Source of the DNA: Misgurnus anguillicaudatus
Lineage: Eukaryota > Chordata > Actinopteri > Cypriniformes > Cobitidae
DNA length: 64,000 nt
Assembly (NCBI RefSeq): GCF_027580225.2
Contig: NC_073341.2
Coordinates: 14,630,501 to 14,694,500, forward strand
Reading direction: 5' to 3'
Below, piece by piece: positions 25,409-36,645 of the stretch. A program made the translations under genes and the position numbers. The first letter of the stretch is position 1. Each line of letters starts with the position of its first letter. Under the pieces are notes generated by a model. The model saw only the letters and a program-made list of their open reading frames with translations, was not told where the DNA came from and did not search any database.

Positions 25409-26065
25409 TGTCAGGAAATGTCAAGAAAGTTCAGGAATCAGAGTCTCAAATGCGGGATCAAAAAGTTTATTAAATGAAAATAACACTGATACTGTAGGGA
25501 TACGCTTGAAGACGAAGCACCCGACTAATTTCAGATAGACAGAAAATATAAATCCACACTAGTCCACAATCCACAGGGGAAAGAGTCTCTCACACTGCAC
25601 CGCCGAAGAAGTCCAATAGTGACGAGGAGGTCCACCCACTTCCGATGACGTCACACTATAGGAAGCCGAAGACAGCTGGAATACGCTTGAAGACGAAGCA
25701 ACCAACTGCGCGAAAACTAAGGAAACTAGACAGTAATCCACTGACAAAACACACAGGATCGAGAATCCTGGACAGAGACAAGAGTCCGGATGTCGGCGAG
25801 AGAACCTGGGGCGAGAGCAGAGAAGGTGAGATAAATTACAGCGGACGGATCTACCTGGACAGGGAGCGAGACAGTAACCAACCGAGAACAATGAGCGCGT
25901 GACAAAGGACAAAACGCAAGACTATAAAAAGACCAAAAGGAATAGGACACGTCTGGGAAACAATCAGAGAAACGAATGGGAGGAGCGAGTGCACACGTGA
26001 GGAACCAACACCAAAGGTAAACAAACAGACACACATACACTGCCGATCACCCAGGTGCCATGACA
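25409..26065 (-). repeat. 3' LTR of the gypsy element
   Basis: 657 bp with TGTCA/TGACA ends. The pol stop codon lies just inside it. The AATAAA signal is at 25471-25466 (minus strand), and the 11-nt self-complementary block is at 25890-25900. Confidence 0.94.
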
Positions 26066-29000
26066 GTACCCCCCCCCCCCCCCCCCCCCCCAGGGCCGGC
26101 ACCGGACGGACCTGGAGGAGGCTCACCTCGTCGCCGACGGAAATCCTCGATCAGACCAGGATCCAGCACATCCCGAGCCGGAACCCAACACCTCTCCTCC
26201 GGACCGTAGCCCTCCCAGTCCACTAAATACTGAAAACCTCTGCCCCTGCGACGAACATCTAGTAATCTCCTAACCGTATAGGCAGGAGCACCATCCACTA
26301 GACGGGGGGCGGGAGGGTTGGGGGCAGAGACAGGGGAAAAATTACTGGCAAAAATCACAGGTTTAACCTTGGATACATGAAAAACAGGGTGAACCCGACC
26401 AAGAGTAAGTGGTAACTTGAGCTTCACTGCTACCGGACTAATGACCTTAACAATACTGTATGGCCCAATGAAACGCGGAGCCAGCTTTCGAGAAGGCTCA
26501 CGGAGAGGCAAATCTTTGGTAGAAAGCCATACCTTTTGTCCACACACATAACGAGGTGGAGGTCGTCGGTGGTGGTCAGCCGCAACTTTGGTCCGTCTGG
26601 AGGATTGTAATAAAAGGTCTTTAGCTCTTTTCCACGTGCGTTTGCACCTGCGGACAAAAGCTAATGCAGACGGAACCGCTGCATCGGGTTCCTGTGATGG
26701 GAAAAGGGGAGGTTGATAACCGACAGATAGTTCAAGAGGTGACATACTAGTAGAAGCGACAGGAAGAGAATTATGTGAGTACTCAACCCACGGGAGCTGT
26801 TGGCACCAAGAATTCGGATATTGTGACGACAGACAGCGAAGCGTTTGACCGAGATCCTGATTAGCCCGTTCACATTGCCCATTGGTCTGTGGATGATAAC
26901 CAGAAGACAAGCTGGCAGTAGCGCCGATCTGTCTACAAAACTCCTGCCAAAACCGGGAAATAAACTGAGGACCCCTATCTGAAACCACATCAGTCGGAAG
27001 ACCATGTAAACGAAAAACGTGGTTGATCAGAACCTGAGCCATCTCCTTGGCAGAAGGAAGTTTAGGTAAGGGAATAAAATGAACCGCTTTGGAGAAACGA
27101 TCCACCACAGTCAAAACGACAGTGTTACCATCAGATGCCGGTAAGCCGGTGACAAAATCAAGGGCTATATGTGACCAGGGGCGGGAAGGGATGGGCAAAG
27201 AATTGAGCAGACCAGCGGGAGGCTGATTAGATGCTTTGCTACGAGCACACGTAGAACAGGCTAATACAAACTGTCTGATGTCTGTAGCCATAGAAGGCCA
27301 CCAAAAACGTTGGCGGACGGCAGCCAACGTTCTCCGAATACCTGGATGGCCGACAAATCTGGATTCATGGCCCCACCGGATGACATCGGAACGTAAATAC
27401 TCAGGAACCCACAGACACCCCGCTGGACACCCATCCGGCCTTTCCTCCTCTCGTCCGGCCTCTCTCACCCGCTGCTCGATTCCCCAAACGAGGGCACCGA
27501 CCACCCTGCCCTTAGGAAGAATGGTTTCGGTCCGCTCAGACTCGGAATGACCGAACAGACGGGAGAGAGCATCAGGTTTAGTATTTTTGGAGCCAGGCCG
27601 GTACGAGAGGGTGAAATTAAAACGGTCAAAGAAAAGTGCCCAACGAGCCTGCCTAGATGTTAACCTTCTGGCCGAACGGATATATTCTAAGTTCTTATGA
27701 TCCGTCCAGACCAGAAAGGGCTCCGAGGTTCCCTCCAACCAGTGACGCCACTCACCCAGCGCGAGTCTAACCGCCAGCAGCTCCCTATTACCTATGTCAT
27801 AATTTCGTTCCGCTGGGTTTAACCGGTGAGAGAAAAAAGCACACGGATGTACTTTCCCGTCAATGGACGACCGCTGTGATAAAACGGCACCTACCCCGAC
27901 ATCAGAAGCATCTACCTCCACTATAAATTGTTTTGCCGGGTCAGGAATAGAGAGGACCGGAGCAGAAATGAAACAGGACTTTAATTCATCAAAGGACTCC
28001 TGAGCCTCCTTATTCCAGCGGAAACACACTTTAGAGGAGGTGAGAGCAGTGAGAGGTTTAGCGATCTGACCAAAGTTTCTGATGAAACGCCGGTAAAAAT
28101 TGGCGAACCCCAGAAAACGCTGAAGCTCTTTACGAGTGTCGGGCACTGGCCATTCGGTGACCGCTTTAACTTTAGCGGGATCGGGGCGAATCTCTCCCTC
28201 AGCAATAACGAAACCCAGAAACGAGACTGACACCCTGTGGAACTCGCACTTCTCCGCCTTAACAAAAAGTTGGTTCTCTAAAAGCCGTTGTAAAACTTGG
28301 CGAACATGCTGAGTGTGTATCTGCATGGAGGGAGAAAAGATGAGAATGTCATCAAGATACACAAAGACAAAATTATTAATCATGTCTCCCAGCACTTCAT
28401 TTACCATAGTTTGGAAAACAGCCGGTGCGTTACAAAGACCAAATGGTAAAACGCAGTATTCCCAGTGTCCTGATGGTGTATTGAAAGCTGTCTTCCACTC
28501 ATCGCCCTCCTTAATACGTACCAAATGATAAGCATTACGCAAATCTAATTTGGTAAACACGCGTGCTCCCTGAAGTAATTCAAAAGCTGATGACATTAAA
28601 GGCAAGGGGTACTTGTTCTTAACAGTAATGTCATTAAGCCCTCTATAATCAATGCACGGACGAAGAGAACCGTCTTTCTTTTTAACAAAGAAAAATCCAG
28701 CACCGGCTGGAGACGAGGAGCGGCGAATGAGACCGGCATTAAGCGCTTCATTAATGTAATTATTCATAGCCTCTCTTTCAGGTTTAGAAAGGGAAAAAAC
28801 ACGACCCTTAGGCGGAAAAGTACCTGGGAGGAGATCGATAGAACAATCGTACGACCGGTGAGGAGGTAAAGAGGTGGCCCGAGCCTTGCTGAACACCTGG
28901 TGCAGATCTGAATACTCCGCCGGGACCCCCGAGAGATCGGCAGCAGGAATCTGAAAAGTAGAACAAACAGAAGCAGAAGGAGCAGGACCAAGACACGAAA

Positions 29001-29445
29001 CATGACACGAAGACTTCCAAGACAAGACAATATTGTTCTGCCAATCAACGTGAGGATTATGTTTAGTTAACCAGTCATGCCCCAAAATAATGGGAGAATT
29101 ACATGACTGTAACAGATAGAATTCAATGTCCTCACGATGATTGCCAGAAACATACAGACCTACAGGGGGAGTGCGATGGGTGATTACTGCCATATGCTGA
29201 CCCTTTAACGTCCAGGCAGAGAGAGAAGAGGTTAAAGGGATAGCAGGAATACCCCAAGATTCAGCCAACCTGGCATCCAAGAAACTTGCCTCCGCACCAG
29301 AATCCAGCAATGCCTGTGAATTAAAATCAGAGTGGTTATATTTCAAAATTACAGGCAATAAGGTGCGGTTTACGGGAGAATCAAAGGATGAAACGCCCAC
29401 CGATACTCCCGGGTTTATCGGCGGGCACCCCCTTTTACTGGACAC
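26047..29445 (-). CDS. pol: Gypsy Pol: protease, RT, RNase H, integrase, chromodomain
   Basis: The frame covers 1132 codons from a GTG; there is no ATG, so translation must come through gag. Order: aspartic protease DSGAE at 48-52; reverse transcriptase with KLDL at 299-302 and catalytic YLDD at 363-366; RNase H with D512, E555 and D582; integrase zinc finger H693/H700/C730/C733; integrase catalytic D763, D823, E859 (35 residues between the last two, as expected); a chromodomain at about 1055-1105 ([17 protein letters not shown]). All key residues are present and no stop interrupts it. The tail of Gly residues is encoded by the polypurine tract, and the stop lies 17 nt inside the 3' LTR. The frame is -1 relative to gag and overlaps it. 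No canonical X-XXY-YYZ slippery heptamer is obvious in the overlap; the GTAAAAGGGGGT run is the best candidate. Confidence 0.95.
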   Translation of the reverse strand: MSSKRGCPPINPGVSVGVSSFDSPVNRTLLPVILKYNHSDFNSQALLDSGAEASFLDARLAESWGIPAIPLTSSLSAWTLKGQHMAVITHRTPPVGLYVSGNHREDIEFYLLQSCNSPIILGHDWLTKHNPHVDWQNNIVLSWKSSCHVSCLGPAPSASVCSTFQIPAADLSGVPAEYSDLHQVFSKARATSLPPHRSYDCSIDLLPGTFPPKGRVFSLSKPEREAMNNYINEALNAGLIRRSSSPAGAGFFFVKKKDGSLRPCIDYRGLNDITVKNKYPLPLMSSAFELLQGARVFTKLDLRNAYHLVRIKEGDEWKTAFNTPSGHWEYCVLPFGLCNAPAVFQTMVNEVLGDMINNFVFVYLDDILIFSPSMQIHTQHVRQVLQRLLENQLFVKAEKCEFHRVSVSFLGFVIAEGEIRPDPAKVKAVTEWPVPDTRKELQRFLGFANFYRRFIRNFGQIAKPLTALTSSKVCFRWNKEAQESFDELKSCFISAPVLSIPDPAKQFIVEVDASDVGVGAVLSQRSSIDGKVHPCAFFSHRLNPAERNYDIGNRELLAVRLALGEWRHWLEGTSEPFLVWTDHKNLEYIRSARRLTSRQARWALFFDRFNFTLSYRPGSKNTKPDALSRLFGHSESERTETILPKGRVVGALVWGIEQRVREAGREEERPDGCPAGCLWVPEYLRSDVIRWGHESRFVGHPGIRRTLAAVRQRFWWPSMATDIRQFVLACSTCARSKASNQPPAGLLNSLPIPSRPWSHIALDFVTGLPASDGNTVVLTVVDRFSKAVHFIPLPKLPSAKEMAQVLINHVFRLHGLPTDVVSDRGPQFISRFWQEFCRQIGATASLSSGYHPQTNGQCERANQDLGQTLRCLSSQYPNSWCQQLPWVEYSHNSLPVASTSMSPLELSVGYQPPLFPSQEPDAAVPSALAFVRRCKRTWKRAKDLLLQSSRRTKVAADHHRRPPPRYVCGQKVWLSTKDLPLREPSRKLAPRFIGPYSIVKVISPVAVKLKLPLTLGRVHPVFHVSKVKPVIFASNFSPVSAPNPPAPRLVDGAPAYTVRRLLDVRRRGRGFQYLVDWEGYGPEERCWVPARDVLDPGLIEDFRRRRGEPPPGPSGAGPGGGGGGGGTVMAPG
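26066..26091 (-). other. Polypurine tract (23 G) of the gypsy element
   Basis: On the minus strand an unbroken run of 23 G then TAC directly precedes the 3' LTR, in the position of the plus-strand primer. It is also translated as the C-terminal Gly run of Pol. A homopolymer this long should vary in length between copies. Confidence 0.8.
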
Positions 29446-30383
29446 GCAGCGACTAAATGCCCCGCCTTACCGCAGTAGAGGCACAATCCATTATTCAAGC
29501 GACGTTGTCGTTCGCTGCCGTAAAGGCGGAGCCTACCCAATTGCATGGGTTCCTCAAGCTCAGACGGTGAAACAGGTGTAACAGGTGAAACCGAAGACTC
29601 AGATGCCACAGTAAAGCGACAAAATGACTGGCGAAGGTCTCGTTGACGCTGACGAGTCTCAATGCGTAATGCCATGTCAATCGCAGCCTCCAATGACGTA
29701 GGTGGGTCCCGTGCAGCGACTTCATCCTGGATGTGCGGGTTGAGACCCTCAAGGAACTGAGCTCGGAGAGCAGCATCATTCCATCCACAAGTGACAGCCA
29801 AGGTCTTAAAGGTGATAGCGTAGTCAGTGACGGAAGAATCTCGTTGTAATAATCGCACTAATTCAGCTGCTGCCATGTCACCTTGTAGAGATCGATCGAA
29901 AAGTCTCAGCATTTCGTCCTTGAGGGCCTCGAACGAAGCCGTGCACGGGGCCTGGACCTCCCAAACAGCCATTCCCCAGTCTCTCGCCCTCCCCGTGAGC
30001 AGCGTGAGAACAAACGCCACTCTGGAAACAGACGCTGCAAACCTCCGGGGCTGGAGAGCGAAGACCAGGGAGCACTGCTGAAGGAAGGCCCGGCAGGTGT
30101 TAGGGTCGCCGTCATACGTAGGCGGTGTGGCCGCGTGTGGCTCGCGATCTGTGCTGGATGGTGTAACAGCGGGAACGGGAAGATGAGATTCTCCGACCGG
30201 TGGGCTGATCTGATCTAAACGGTTGGTTAGCTCCGTGAGCCGATCGGAGAGAAGGCGGAAATCTCTGGAGGCTGCATTCAGGAGAGAGGAATGCCGATCG
30301 ATGACTGCCCCCTGCTGGTTAAGTGCGGTCTGTACAGGGTCCAAAGCCTCCGCGCCCGCAGACTCCATATCTGACGCGCTCAT
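29415..30383 (-). CDS. gag: Gypsy Gag (nucleocapsid-type, one CCHC zinc knuckle)
   Basis: 322 codons. The N-terminal ~65 residues look like a coiled-coil helix ([16 protein letters not shown]). The middle has the retrotransposon Gag capsid-like fold signature ([25 protein letters not shown]). The end carries C301-x2-C304-x4-H309-x4-C314. The start is the ATG at 30383, one base inside the 5' LTR boundary. An in-frame TGA lies two codons upstream, which rules out an LTR extension. The ATG is part of the proposed self-priming site. Stop TAA falls within the pol overlap. No inactivating change is visible. Confidence 0.93.
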   Translation of the reverse strand: MSASDMESAGAEALDPVQTALNQQGAVIDRHSSLLNAASRDFRLLSDRLTELTNRLDQISPPVGESHLPVPAVTPSSTDREPHAATPPTYDGDPNTCRAFLQQCSLVFALQPRRFAASVSRVAFVLTLLTGRARDWGMAVWEVQAPCTASFEALKDEMLRLFDRSLQGDMAAAELVRLLQRDSSVTDYAITFKTLAVTCGWNDAALRAQFLEGLNPHIQDEVAARDPPTSLEAAIDMALRIETRQRQRDLRQSFCRFTVASESSVSPVTPVSPSELEEPMQLGRLRLYGSERQRRLNNGLCLYCGKAGHLVAACPVKGGARR

Positions 30384-30384
30384 T
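30374..30384 (-). other. Putative self-priming primer-binding site, AATGAGCGCGT
   Basis: The 11 nt directly after the 5' LTR are AATGAGCGCGT (minus strand). They are the exact complement of ACGCGCTCATT, which occurs inside the LTR at 30876-30866. No TGG-type tRNA complement is seen. Tf1-like elements are known to prime with the 5' end of their own RNA, also through 11 nt. The gag ATG lies within this site. Confidence 0.72.
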
Positions 30385-31041
30385 TGTCAGGAAATGTCAA
30401 GAAAGTTCAGGAATCAGAGTCTCAAATGCGGGATCAAAAAGTTTATTAAATGAAAATAACACTGATACTGTAGGGATACGCTTGAAGACGAAGCACCCGA
30501 CTAATTTCAGATAGACAGAAAATATAAATCCACACTAGTCCACAATCCACAGGGGAAAGAGTCTCTCACACTGCACCGCCGAAGAAGTCCAATAGTGACG
30601 AGGAGGTCCACCCACTTCCGATGACGTCACACTATAGGAAGCCGAAGACAGCTGGTATACGCTTGAAGACGAAGCAACCAACTGCGCGAAAACTCAGGAA
30701 ACTAGACAGTAATCCACTGACAAAACACACAGGATCGAGAATCCTGGACAGAGACAAGAGTCCGGATGTCGGCGATAGAACCTGGGGCGAGAGCAGAGAA
30801 GGTGAGATAAATTACAGCGGACGGATCTACCTGGACAGGGAGCGAGACAGTAACCAACCGAGAACAATGAGCGCGTGACAAAGGACAAAACGCAAGACTA
30901 TAAAAAGACCAAAAGGAATAGGACACGTCTGGGAAACAATCAGAGAAACGAATGGGAGGAGCGAGTGCACACGTGAGGAACCAACACCAAAGGTAAACAA
31001 ACAGACACACATACACTGCCGATCACCCAGGTGCCATGACA
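30385..31041 (-). repeat. 5' LTR of the gypsy element
   Basis: 657 bp, TGTCA...TGACA. By position U3 is about 31041-30877, R begins near 30876 and AATAAA is at 30447-30442, about 57 nt from the LTR end. Differences from the other LTR seen by eye: GATAGAACC against GAGAGAACC, AAACTCAGG against AAACTAAGG, and CTGGTATAC against CTGGAATAC. Confidence 0.94.
30866..30876 (-). promoter_or_regulatory. Inferred gypsy transcript 5' end (self-primer ACGCGCTCATT)
   Basis: If the element self-primes, its RNA should begin at 30876 so that these 11 nt can pair with 30374-30384. An AT-rich TATA-like block (CTTTTTATAG, minus strand) lies at 30907-30898, about 22-31 nt upstream, the right distance for a start here. 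The block is only TATA-like in this orientation. Confidence 0.5.
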
Positions 31042-32362
31042 ACTAACTATATACTTTCTCACCTTCTTACTTCTGACGTCTTTAAAAATATAAATCGTAT
31101 ATCCATCTATAAAAAAGTATATATGCAACAATGAGCAAGTTTTTTCAAAGTTTTAATTCACTGTTATTAAATGTACTTTAAATACAACGTTACCAATGAC
31201 CAATGAGGCAGACTAGACCAGAGCACCACAGTAAGTTAGACGTTAGCCATGCAGATAATATATCAGTTGATGCTATTTAACAGTATTTACATCACATAAC
31301 TATAAATATACACTTACAGTAATAACGAAGGCACTGTAATAATAAAGACACTTTGAAAATGCGTTTACTGTGGGGAGATTCAGAATGTTGTTTTGCCTTC
31401 AACACGCATCTCTTAATCATTTTCAGTTGAGTGGGGGACCGGAGAGTTAAAGCTGAGTGCCGCCACCTAGCGTCATGGATGAATTCATTTTACAGATCTG
31501 AAAAGATTCGGGGCTTTAGCCCCAACATTCGGGGCTTGAGCCCCAAAAGCCACCCCCTCGCTCCGCCCCTGCCAACAGGTATTTGTGATTTTGTGAAATG
31601 TGATTTATAGAAAAAGGTTTTGAACATAAAACAATACAACGTATTTTAATTTGACATTTTTATTTATTTAAACACCATTTTTATTAATAGTTGTCTTAAA
31701 CTGTTACTTTGTACAGTCAGTTTTAGATACCAAGAAAAAATTATAGCCTATTTATTATAAACAATATTGAAAATGTATTTAAACCAACCAAATAGGTTTA
31801 TAGAATAAAGTGACATATTTCATACATGTATCAAGTAATTTTAAAAGTAAATAATTCCCCTGGACACAAAAATATTAATTTTATTGTCATTGAACAAGTG
31901 TATGCACGTGATGCCACAGCGAGTTAAGGGCAATGAGACTCCACAGCAGCTGTGTGCTTATCATCATACAACAACATGAGGGTAAATGATGCCAGAATTT
32001 TCTTTTTTTGGGGGTGAACTATCTAAAAGCAGATAAGATAAAAGTGTTTTGGATTATATTTTACAGCAAATAATGATGTAAGCACATAGAAAAGAACACA
32101 AATAAACACGTGACATCAAAGAAATCAAAATGATAGTTTCATTTAGTTTCTTTTAAAGTTTATTTACTACATGTTTGACATTTGTAAGAAAATAAAAATA
32201 TAAATTTTTTTAAATACAAGTATAGATTTAATATACCAAAATGTTTGCATAATGTATGCATAAAATATAGCATATACAAGTCACTTTACAAGAATGAAAT
32301 AATAGCTTATTCTATAAATAGATAACATTGTATTTGATGGATTAACATATTTCATCACTATA

Positions 32363-32658
32363 GGGGGCGACTGTCAGGGGCGACAGTGGCTCAGTGGTTC
32401 ATGTAGGTTGTCCACAAACCGGAAGGTTGGTGGTTCAATCCCTGGCTTCACGGGACCAAGTGTCGAGGTGTCCTTGAGCAAGACACCTAACCCCAGCTGC
32501 TCCCAACGAGCTGGCTGGCGCCTTGCATGGCTGACACTGCCGTCGGTGTATGAATGTGTGCGTGAATGGGTGAATGTGAGGCAAAACTTGTAAAGGGCTT
32601 TGGATGACCATAGGTCTGTTAAAAGCGCTATATAAATGCAGTCCATTTACCATTTACC
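32363..32658 (+). mobile_element. tRNA-derived SINE with L2-type tail
   Basis: The head reads GGGCGACAGTGGCTCAGTGG (box A-like), then GGTTCAATCCC (box B), as in tRNA-derived fish SINEs. The 3' end is AAAGCGCTATATAAATGCA followed by ATTTACC repeats, the tail shared with L2-clade LINEs. It interrupts array copy 2 exactly where copy 1 reads ACTATAGTTAAGGCC, so the insertion is clear. Orientation is plus. Confidence 0.88.
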
Positions 32659-33112
32659 ATAGTTAAGGCCTATCAAATAATGCAACTTCAACATGACTGA
32701 CAACAATTGCTGCTACAAATTTTGGCAGACCATGTTGTGCAAAACAAAAGGAAAGATGATGTTGACAGAAATCTACATGATTTCTGACTGAAGTAAATTT
32801 TCATGCCCTCTTTAATATGAACAAAACATTCGATCCACCATTCAGTCAAAATGTGTTTATGTTTGCTGCAGCGCAGCATGGTTTCACTTTTGGTTTGAGT
32901 TAAAGGTTATGCAGTGGATTATAAGTTAATCATTAGACTAATAAAACAAACACAACGTGACAAAATTATAAAGGTGTCCACGAGCTATACAGCCAGCAGT
33001 AATAATCCATTAACTGGGCCTCCATTTTGCACAGTTCACATTTTAAGTCTCTAAACAACTCGTGTGAGCAAGAGATTTGAGTTTATGTTGTGATAAATGA
33101 GGAAAGCACATA

Positions 33113-33308
33113 CACTGTAAAAAAAAGGCTGGATTTACTTTAAAAAAGTGCATAATTTTTGCATTCATTTTTTTTAAGTATTTGTTTACTTGAAATTTAA
33201 GCAATTGCATAAATTGCTTCAAGTTCTATGTAATACCTACTTTAAAAAATGGATGCAAAAATTATGCACTATATTTTTAAATAAATCTAGCCTTTATATT
33301 TTCCAGTG
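33113..33308. mobile_element. CACTG MITE in array copy 3
   Basis: CACTGTAAAAAAAAGGCTGG at the left and CAGTG at the right, with inverted TAAGCAATTG/CAATTGCTTA-like inner arms. The same element, enlarged, sits in copy 2 (23351-23715). Copy 1 lacks it at the equivalent GAAAGCACATA site, so it entered before copies 2 and 3 separated. Confidence 0.72.
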
Positions 33309-33834
33309 AAGATAAAGGATACTAAGACTAACAACCAATAAAACACCAACAGACATACAGGAACATTAATGCAGTCTAAAAATAAAAGGATAGTTGCTTT
33401 CTTACTGTACTGTAAATATTATATGTCTAAATAAATGTAACCTACATGGCTGACTTATAAATATAACTATACATTTTTTTAAACTTACTTTAAAATTAAA
33501 CATACAAATATACAAAAATCCAAGTGTATATGTTATAGTTTATAAATATTATATTGTTGCATTAACCTCCTCTCAAATACTTTAAATTTATTTATTCTTA
33601 GTAGGCCTAAATGCATTTTGCGTTCACGCGACAGATGACGTAATTGCCTAGCACGATTTCCTTGAGTCACATGAATGTTGAGTTAATACTTCTTCACATC
33701 CTTCTTTGTCACCAGTTTGCCATGTAGGAGACCAGTAATTTTCCTTTAGGAGTCAATGACAAAACAAGCTTCAGAAAACATATTTCTAAAAAATCTTTTT
33801 AAAATAGATGTCATTCCTTTTTGAGTCCGGTATA

Positions 33835-36645
33835 TCTCTATAGAGATCCCTACAAGTTTGCCAAAGACCTCTTTGTAAAGGAGAAAAGCGGGACTCTTAA
33901 TGTAACTGTGAGGGAACTGGAGGAGCACTTGAGGAAGACCTACTCTGACAATCAAAGGCATGTGTCAGCCACCATTCCAGATGACATGCCACCAATCCAA
34001 CCACCTGAGCACCAGTTGGACACAAGACCCCCAACCTGGAGCGAAGTTGAGAACACAGTAAAGCGGGCAAGAACAGCATCAGCTCCTGGGCCCAACGGTG
34101 TTCCATATAGGCTGTATAAGAACACACCAGGCGTCCTGAAGGTACTCTGGAAGCTAATGAAGGTGACATGGGAAAAAGGGATCATACCTAAGGCATGGAG
34201 AAGGGCAGGAGGGATTCTGATTCCTAAAGAGAATTCCTCAACTATCCACCAGTTTCGCCAGATCAGCCTACTGAATGTGGAAGGAAAAATTTTCTTCAGC
34301 ATAGTGGCCCAGAGACTCTCAGCATTCCTGCAAAAGAATAAATATGTGGACACCTCAGTGCAGAAGGCAGGGATAAGTGGTTTCTCAGGATGCTTGGAAC
34401 ATGCAAATATCATCTGGCACCAGGTACAAGCAGCCAAGAAGGAAAAGAAAGACTTGCATGTGGTTTTTCTAGACCTTGCCAATACATTCGGGTCAGTGCC
34501 TCATGAGGTGCTGTGGGCAGCTTTCAACTTCTTTCAAGTCCCAGAGAGCATCACAAGGCTGGTCAAAGCCTATTTTCAGGACCTCCAGTTCTGTGTTACA
34601 ACTCAGGCTAGTACAACTGGCAATGGAGTTAATAACTCGGGCATCTCGATGGGTGGTTGGAGGTGAACGTCTGAAGAGCGGGCTGCGGCTTCCTCCAATC
34701 AGGACGTATATGGATGACATGACGACAATAACAACGACTAACGCATGCACCAAACGCCTGCTGTACAAACTCCAAGAAAACATTAGATGGGCACGAATGG
34801 AGTTTAAACCCAGCAAGTCCGGCAGTATCTCCATTGTCAAGGGCCAGATTGTAAATGAGAGGTTCTACATCAATGACGTGCCGATACCAACAATTCTGGA
34901 AAATCCCATCAAAATCCTTGGCCGGTGGTACAACGCAGATCTCAAAGATGCCGAACAGGTGGAACAACTTAGGCAGGATACCATCAGTGGCTTGAAGCAG
35001 ATCAACAGCACGGCTCTCCCAGGGAAGCTGAAGCTCTGGTGCCTTCAGTTTGGACTTCTGCCCCGCCTCATGTGGCCACTCTCTATCTACGAAGTCACCA
35101 TTTCCCATGCTAATCGATTGGAGCAATTGGTGAATGTGCAAGTAAAAAAGTGGCTTGGATTACCCAGATGCCTCAGCAGCATAGGCCTATATGGCAATGG
35201 GGCACTCTCCCTGCCAATCTCAAGCCTGGTGGAGGAGTACAAATGCTCTAAAGAAAGGCTCGAAATGACCCTCACAGAATCCAGGGATCCTTTTATCAGA
35301 GGGGCTGCTCCCACTTTAGCCACAGGGAGGAAGTGGAGGTCAAGTGTTGCAGTGGCACAGGCAAAGCCCGCTCTAAAACACAGAGACATTGTGGGCCAGG
35401 TCCAGCAAGGCAGAGGGGGTTTGGGGTTGGGAACAACAACACCCACATGGCAGAAGGCTACTCCAGCTGAACGCCGGCACCTGGTAGTTGAAGAGGTGCG
35501 CCACCAGGAGGAAGCGGACAGGTGTGCCAGAGCGGTGTCCCAAGCAAAGCAAGGCCGTTGGATAGGTGAGAAGGTGTTGAGAGGAGGAAGATCACTTGGA
35601 GCGAACTGTGGAACACGGAGGCTAATATGTTGAGCTTTACCATCAGAGCCACATATGATGTCCTGCCCTCTCCATCCAACCTACATCTCTGGTTTGGAGA
35701 AGACCTAGCCTGCCTCCAGTCCAGTGCCTTGCCCCAGCAACCCTGAAACACATCCTGGTGGGCTGTAAGACCAGCCTTACACAAGGCAGATACACCTGGC
35801 ACCACAACCAAGTGCTGAAGTGCCTGGCTGCTACATTGGAGAGTAAAAGGGTTACCATTAACGCCATGCCCCGGGAAGGCCAAACTACCTTCTTGCAACC
35901 AAAATCCTTCGTCCGGGAGGGGGAAAAAGGTCTACCAATCGATCGCCTCCAGACTTATGCCCACTGAACGCAGCTCGAGACTGGGAAATGCGGGTAGACT
36001 TAGGTCAGAGGCTCACCTTTCCACCGGAAATTGCAGTGACCAACTTGCGCCCAGACCTGGTCCTGTGGTCCAAATCCTGTCGACATGTCTTCATAGTGGA
36101 ACTGACATTCCCGTGGGAAGAAGCCATTGAAGAGGCATCTGAAAGGAAAAGGTTGCGATATGCAGAGTTGGCTGCCGAAGCAGAGGACCGGGGCTGGAAG
36201 GTAAGCTTTCGTCCAGTGGAAGTGGGCTGCAGGGGCTTTGTTGCTAGTTCCACCACAAGGCTACTAAAGGAGGTTGGAGTCAGAGGACAGGCACAGCGAA
36301 AAACCATCAAAGACCTTGCAACCGCTGCTGAAAGAAGCAGTCACTGGCTGTGGCTGAAGCGGAAGGAGACCGTATGGGCAGCCAAATGACCTCATGGAGC
36401 CTGCAGTGCAACACACACCCAGGTCTGATCAGCTTGTGGTGGGCCATCCTCGGGTGAGGGTGTATTGTGGTAAAAGGCTGAAACACCCAATGAGACCGGG
36501 GTGCACAACTGATGATGCGGTGTATTGGAGGCACCAGGGTTTTTTTTTTCTCCTCCTCCTCCTCAACCCAACCCCACTCAAGAGGATGTCTCCAACAACA
36601 ACTTTGTTAATTATCAAGGGATTTTAACATCTAGTCCTAGTAAGC
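33835..36645 (+). pseudogene. Broken LINE with reverse transcriptase and restriction-like endonuclease
   Basis: A 5'-truncated non-LTR retrotransposon inserted in array copy 3. Frame 1 (to 34666) has the RT entry motif SAPGPNGVPYRLYK and FLDLANTFGSVPHE. Frame 2 (from about 34615 to 35633) has YMDD at 34707-34718 and a long thumb region. Frame 4 (35988-36389) has RPDLVLW...IVELTFPWE then ERKRLRY, the PD-(D/E)xK endonuclease core placed C-terminal to RT as in R2/NeSL/Hero-type LINEs. It is dead: sequence between frames 1 and 2 (the block before YMDD) appears deleted, and frameshifts follow near 35630 and in the CCHC region (35700-35770). A T run with (CTC)n lies near 36541-36565. The clade within the endonuclease-type LINEs is not resolved. 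Confidence 0.85.

Larger units (their letters stand above)
25409..31041 (-). mobile_element. Complete Ty3/gypsy chromovirus (Tf1/sushi-type), apparently intact
   Basis: A 5633-bp element on the minus strand: 5' LTR 31041-30385, gag, pol, polypurine tract, 3' LTR 26065-25409. Both LTRs are 657 bp, start TGTCA, end TGACA, and differ at only about three positions by eye. Flanks share ACTAAC (6 bp; possibly 5 bp plus a chance match). Gag and pol have no internal stops. A pol with chromodomain, a gag with one zinc knuckle, and a self-complementary primer site place it with the Tf1/sushi group of vertebrate chromoviruses. It is nested in the hAT element, so it is younger than that insertion. Confidence 0.95.
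24253..31571. mobile_element. Non-autonomous hAT element hosting a gypsy element, TSD CCAACAGG
   Basis: Ends CAGGGGCGGAGC and GCTCCGCCCCTG are exact 12-bp inverted repeats. The 8-bp TSD CCAACAGG is exact (24245-24252, 31572-31579). Array copy 1 keeps the uninterrupted site (CCCAACAGCTATTTGTG). Without its two nested guests the element is about 1.0 kb with no transposase frame. The right end also has internal repeats of GGGGCTTGAGCCCC / GGGGCTTTAGCCCC. Confidence 0.92.

Noticed and set aside
25559..26040. Several 80-117 codon frames in both gypsy LTRs
   Set aside because: They are repeated identically because the LTRs are, lack motifs and overlap promoter and R regions; not credible genes.
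26430..29048. Numerous 70-115 codon frames overlapping pol on both strands
   Set aside because: Shadows of the intact 1132-codon Pol frame.
32374..32646. 90-codon frame and reading as a tRNA gene
   Set aside because: It is the SINE head: box A/B-like blocks are present, but there is no foldable tRNA and the L2-type tail follows.
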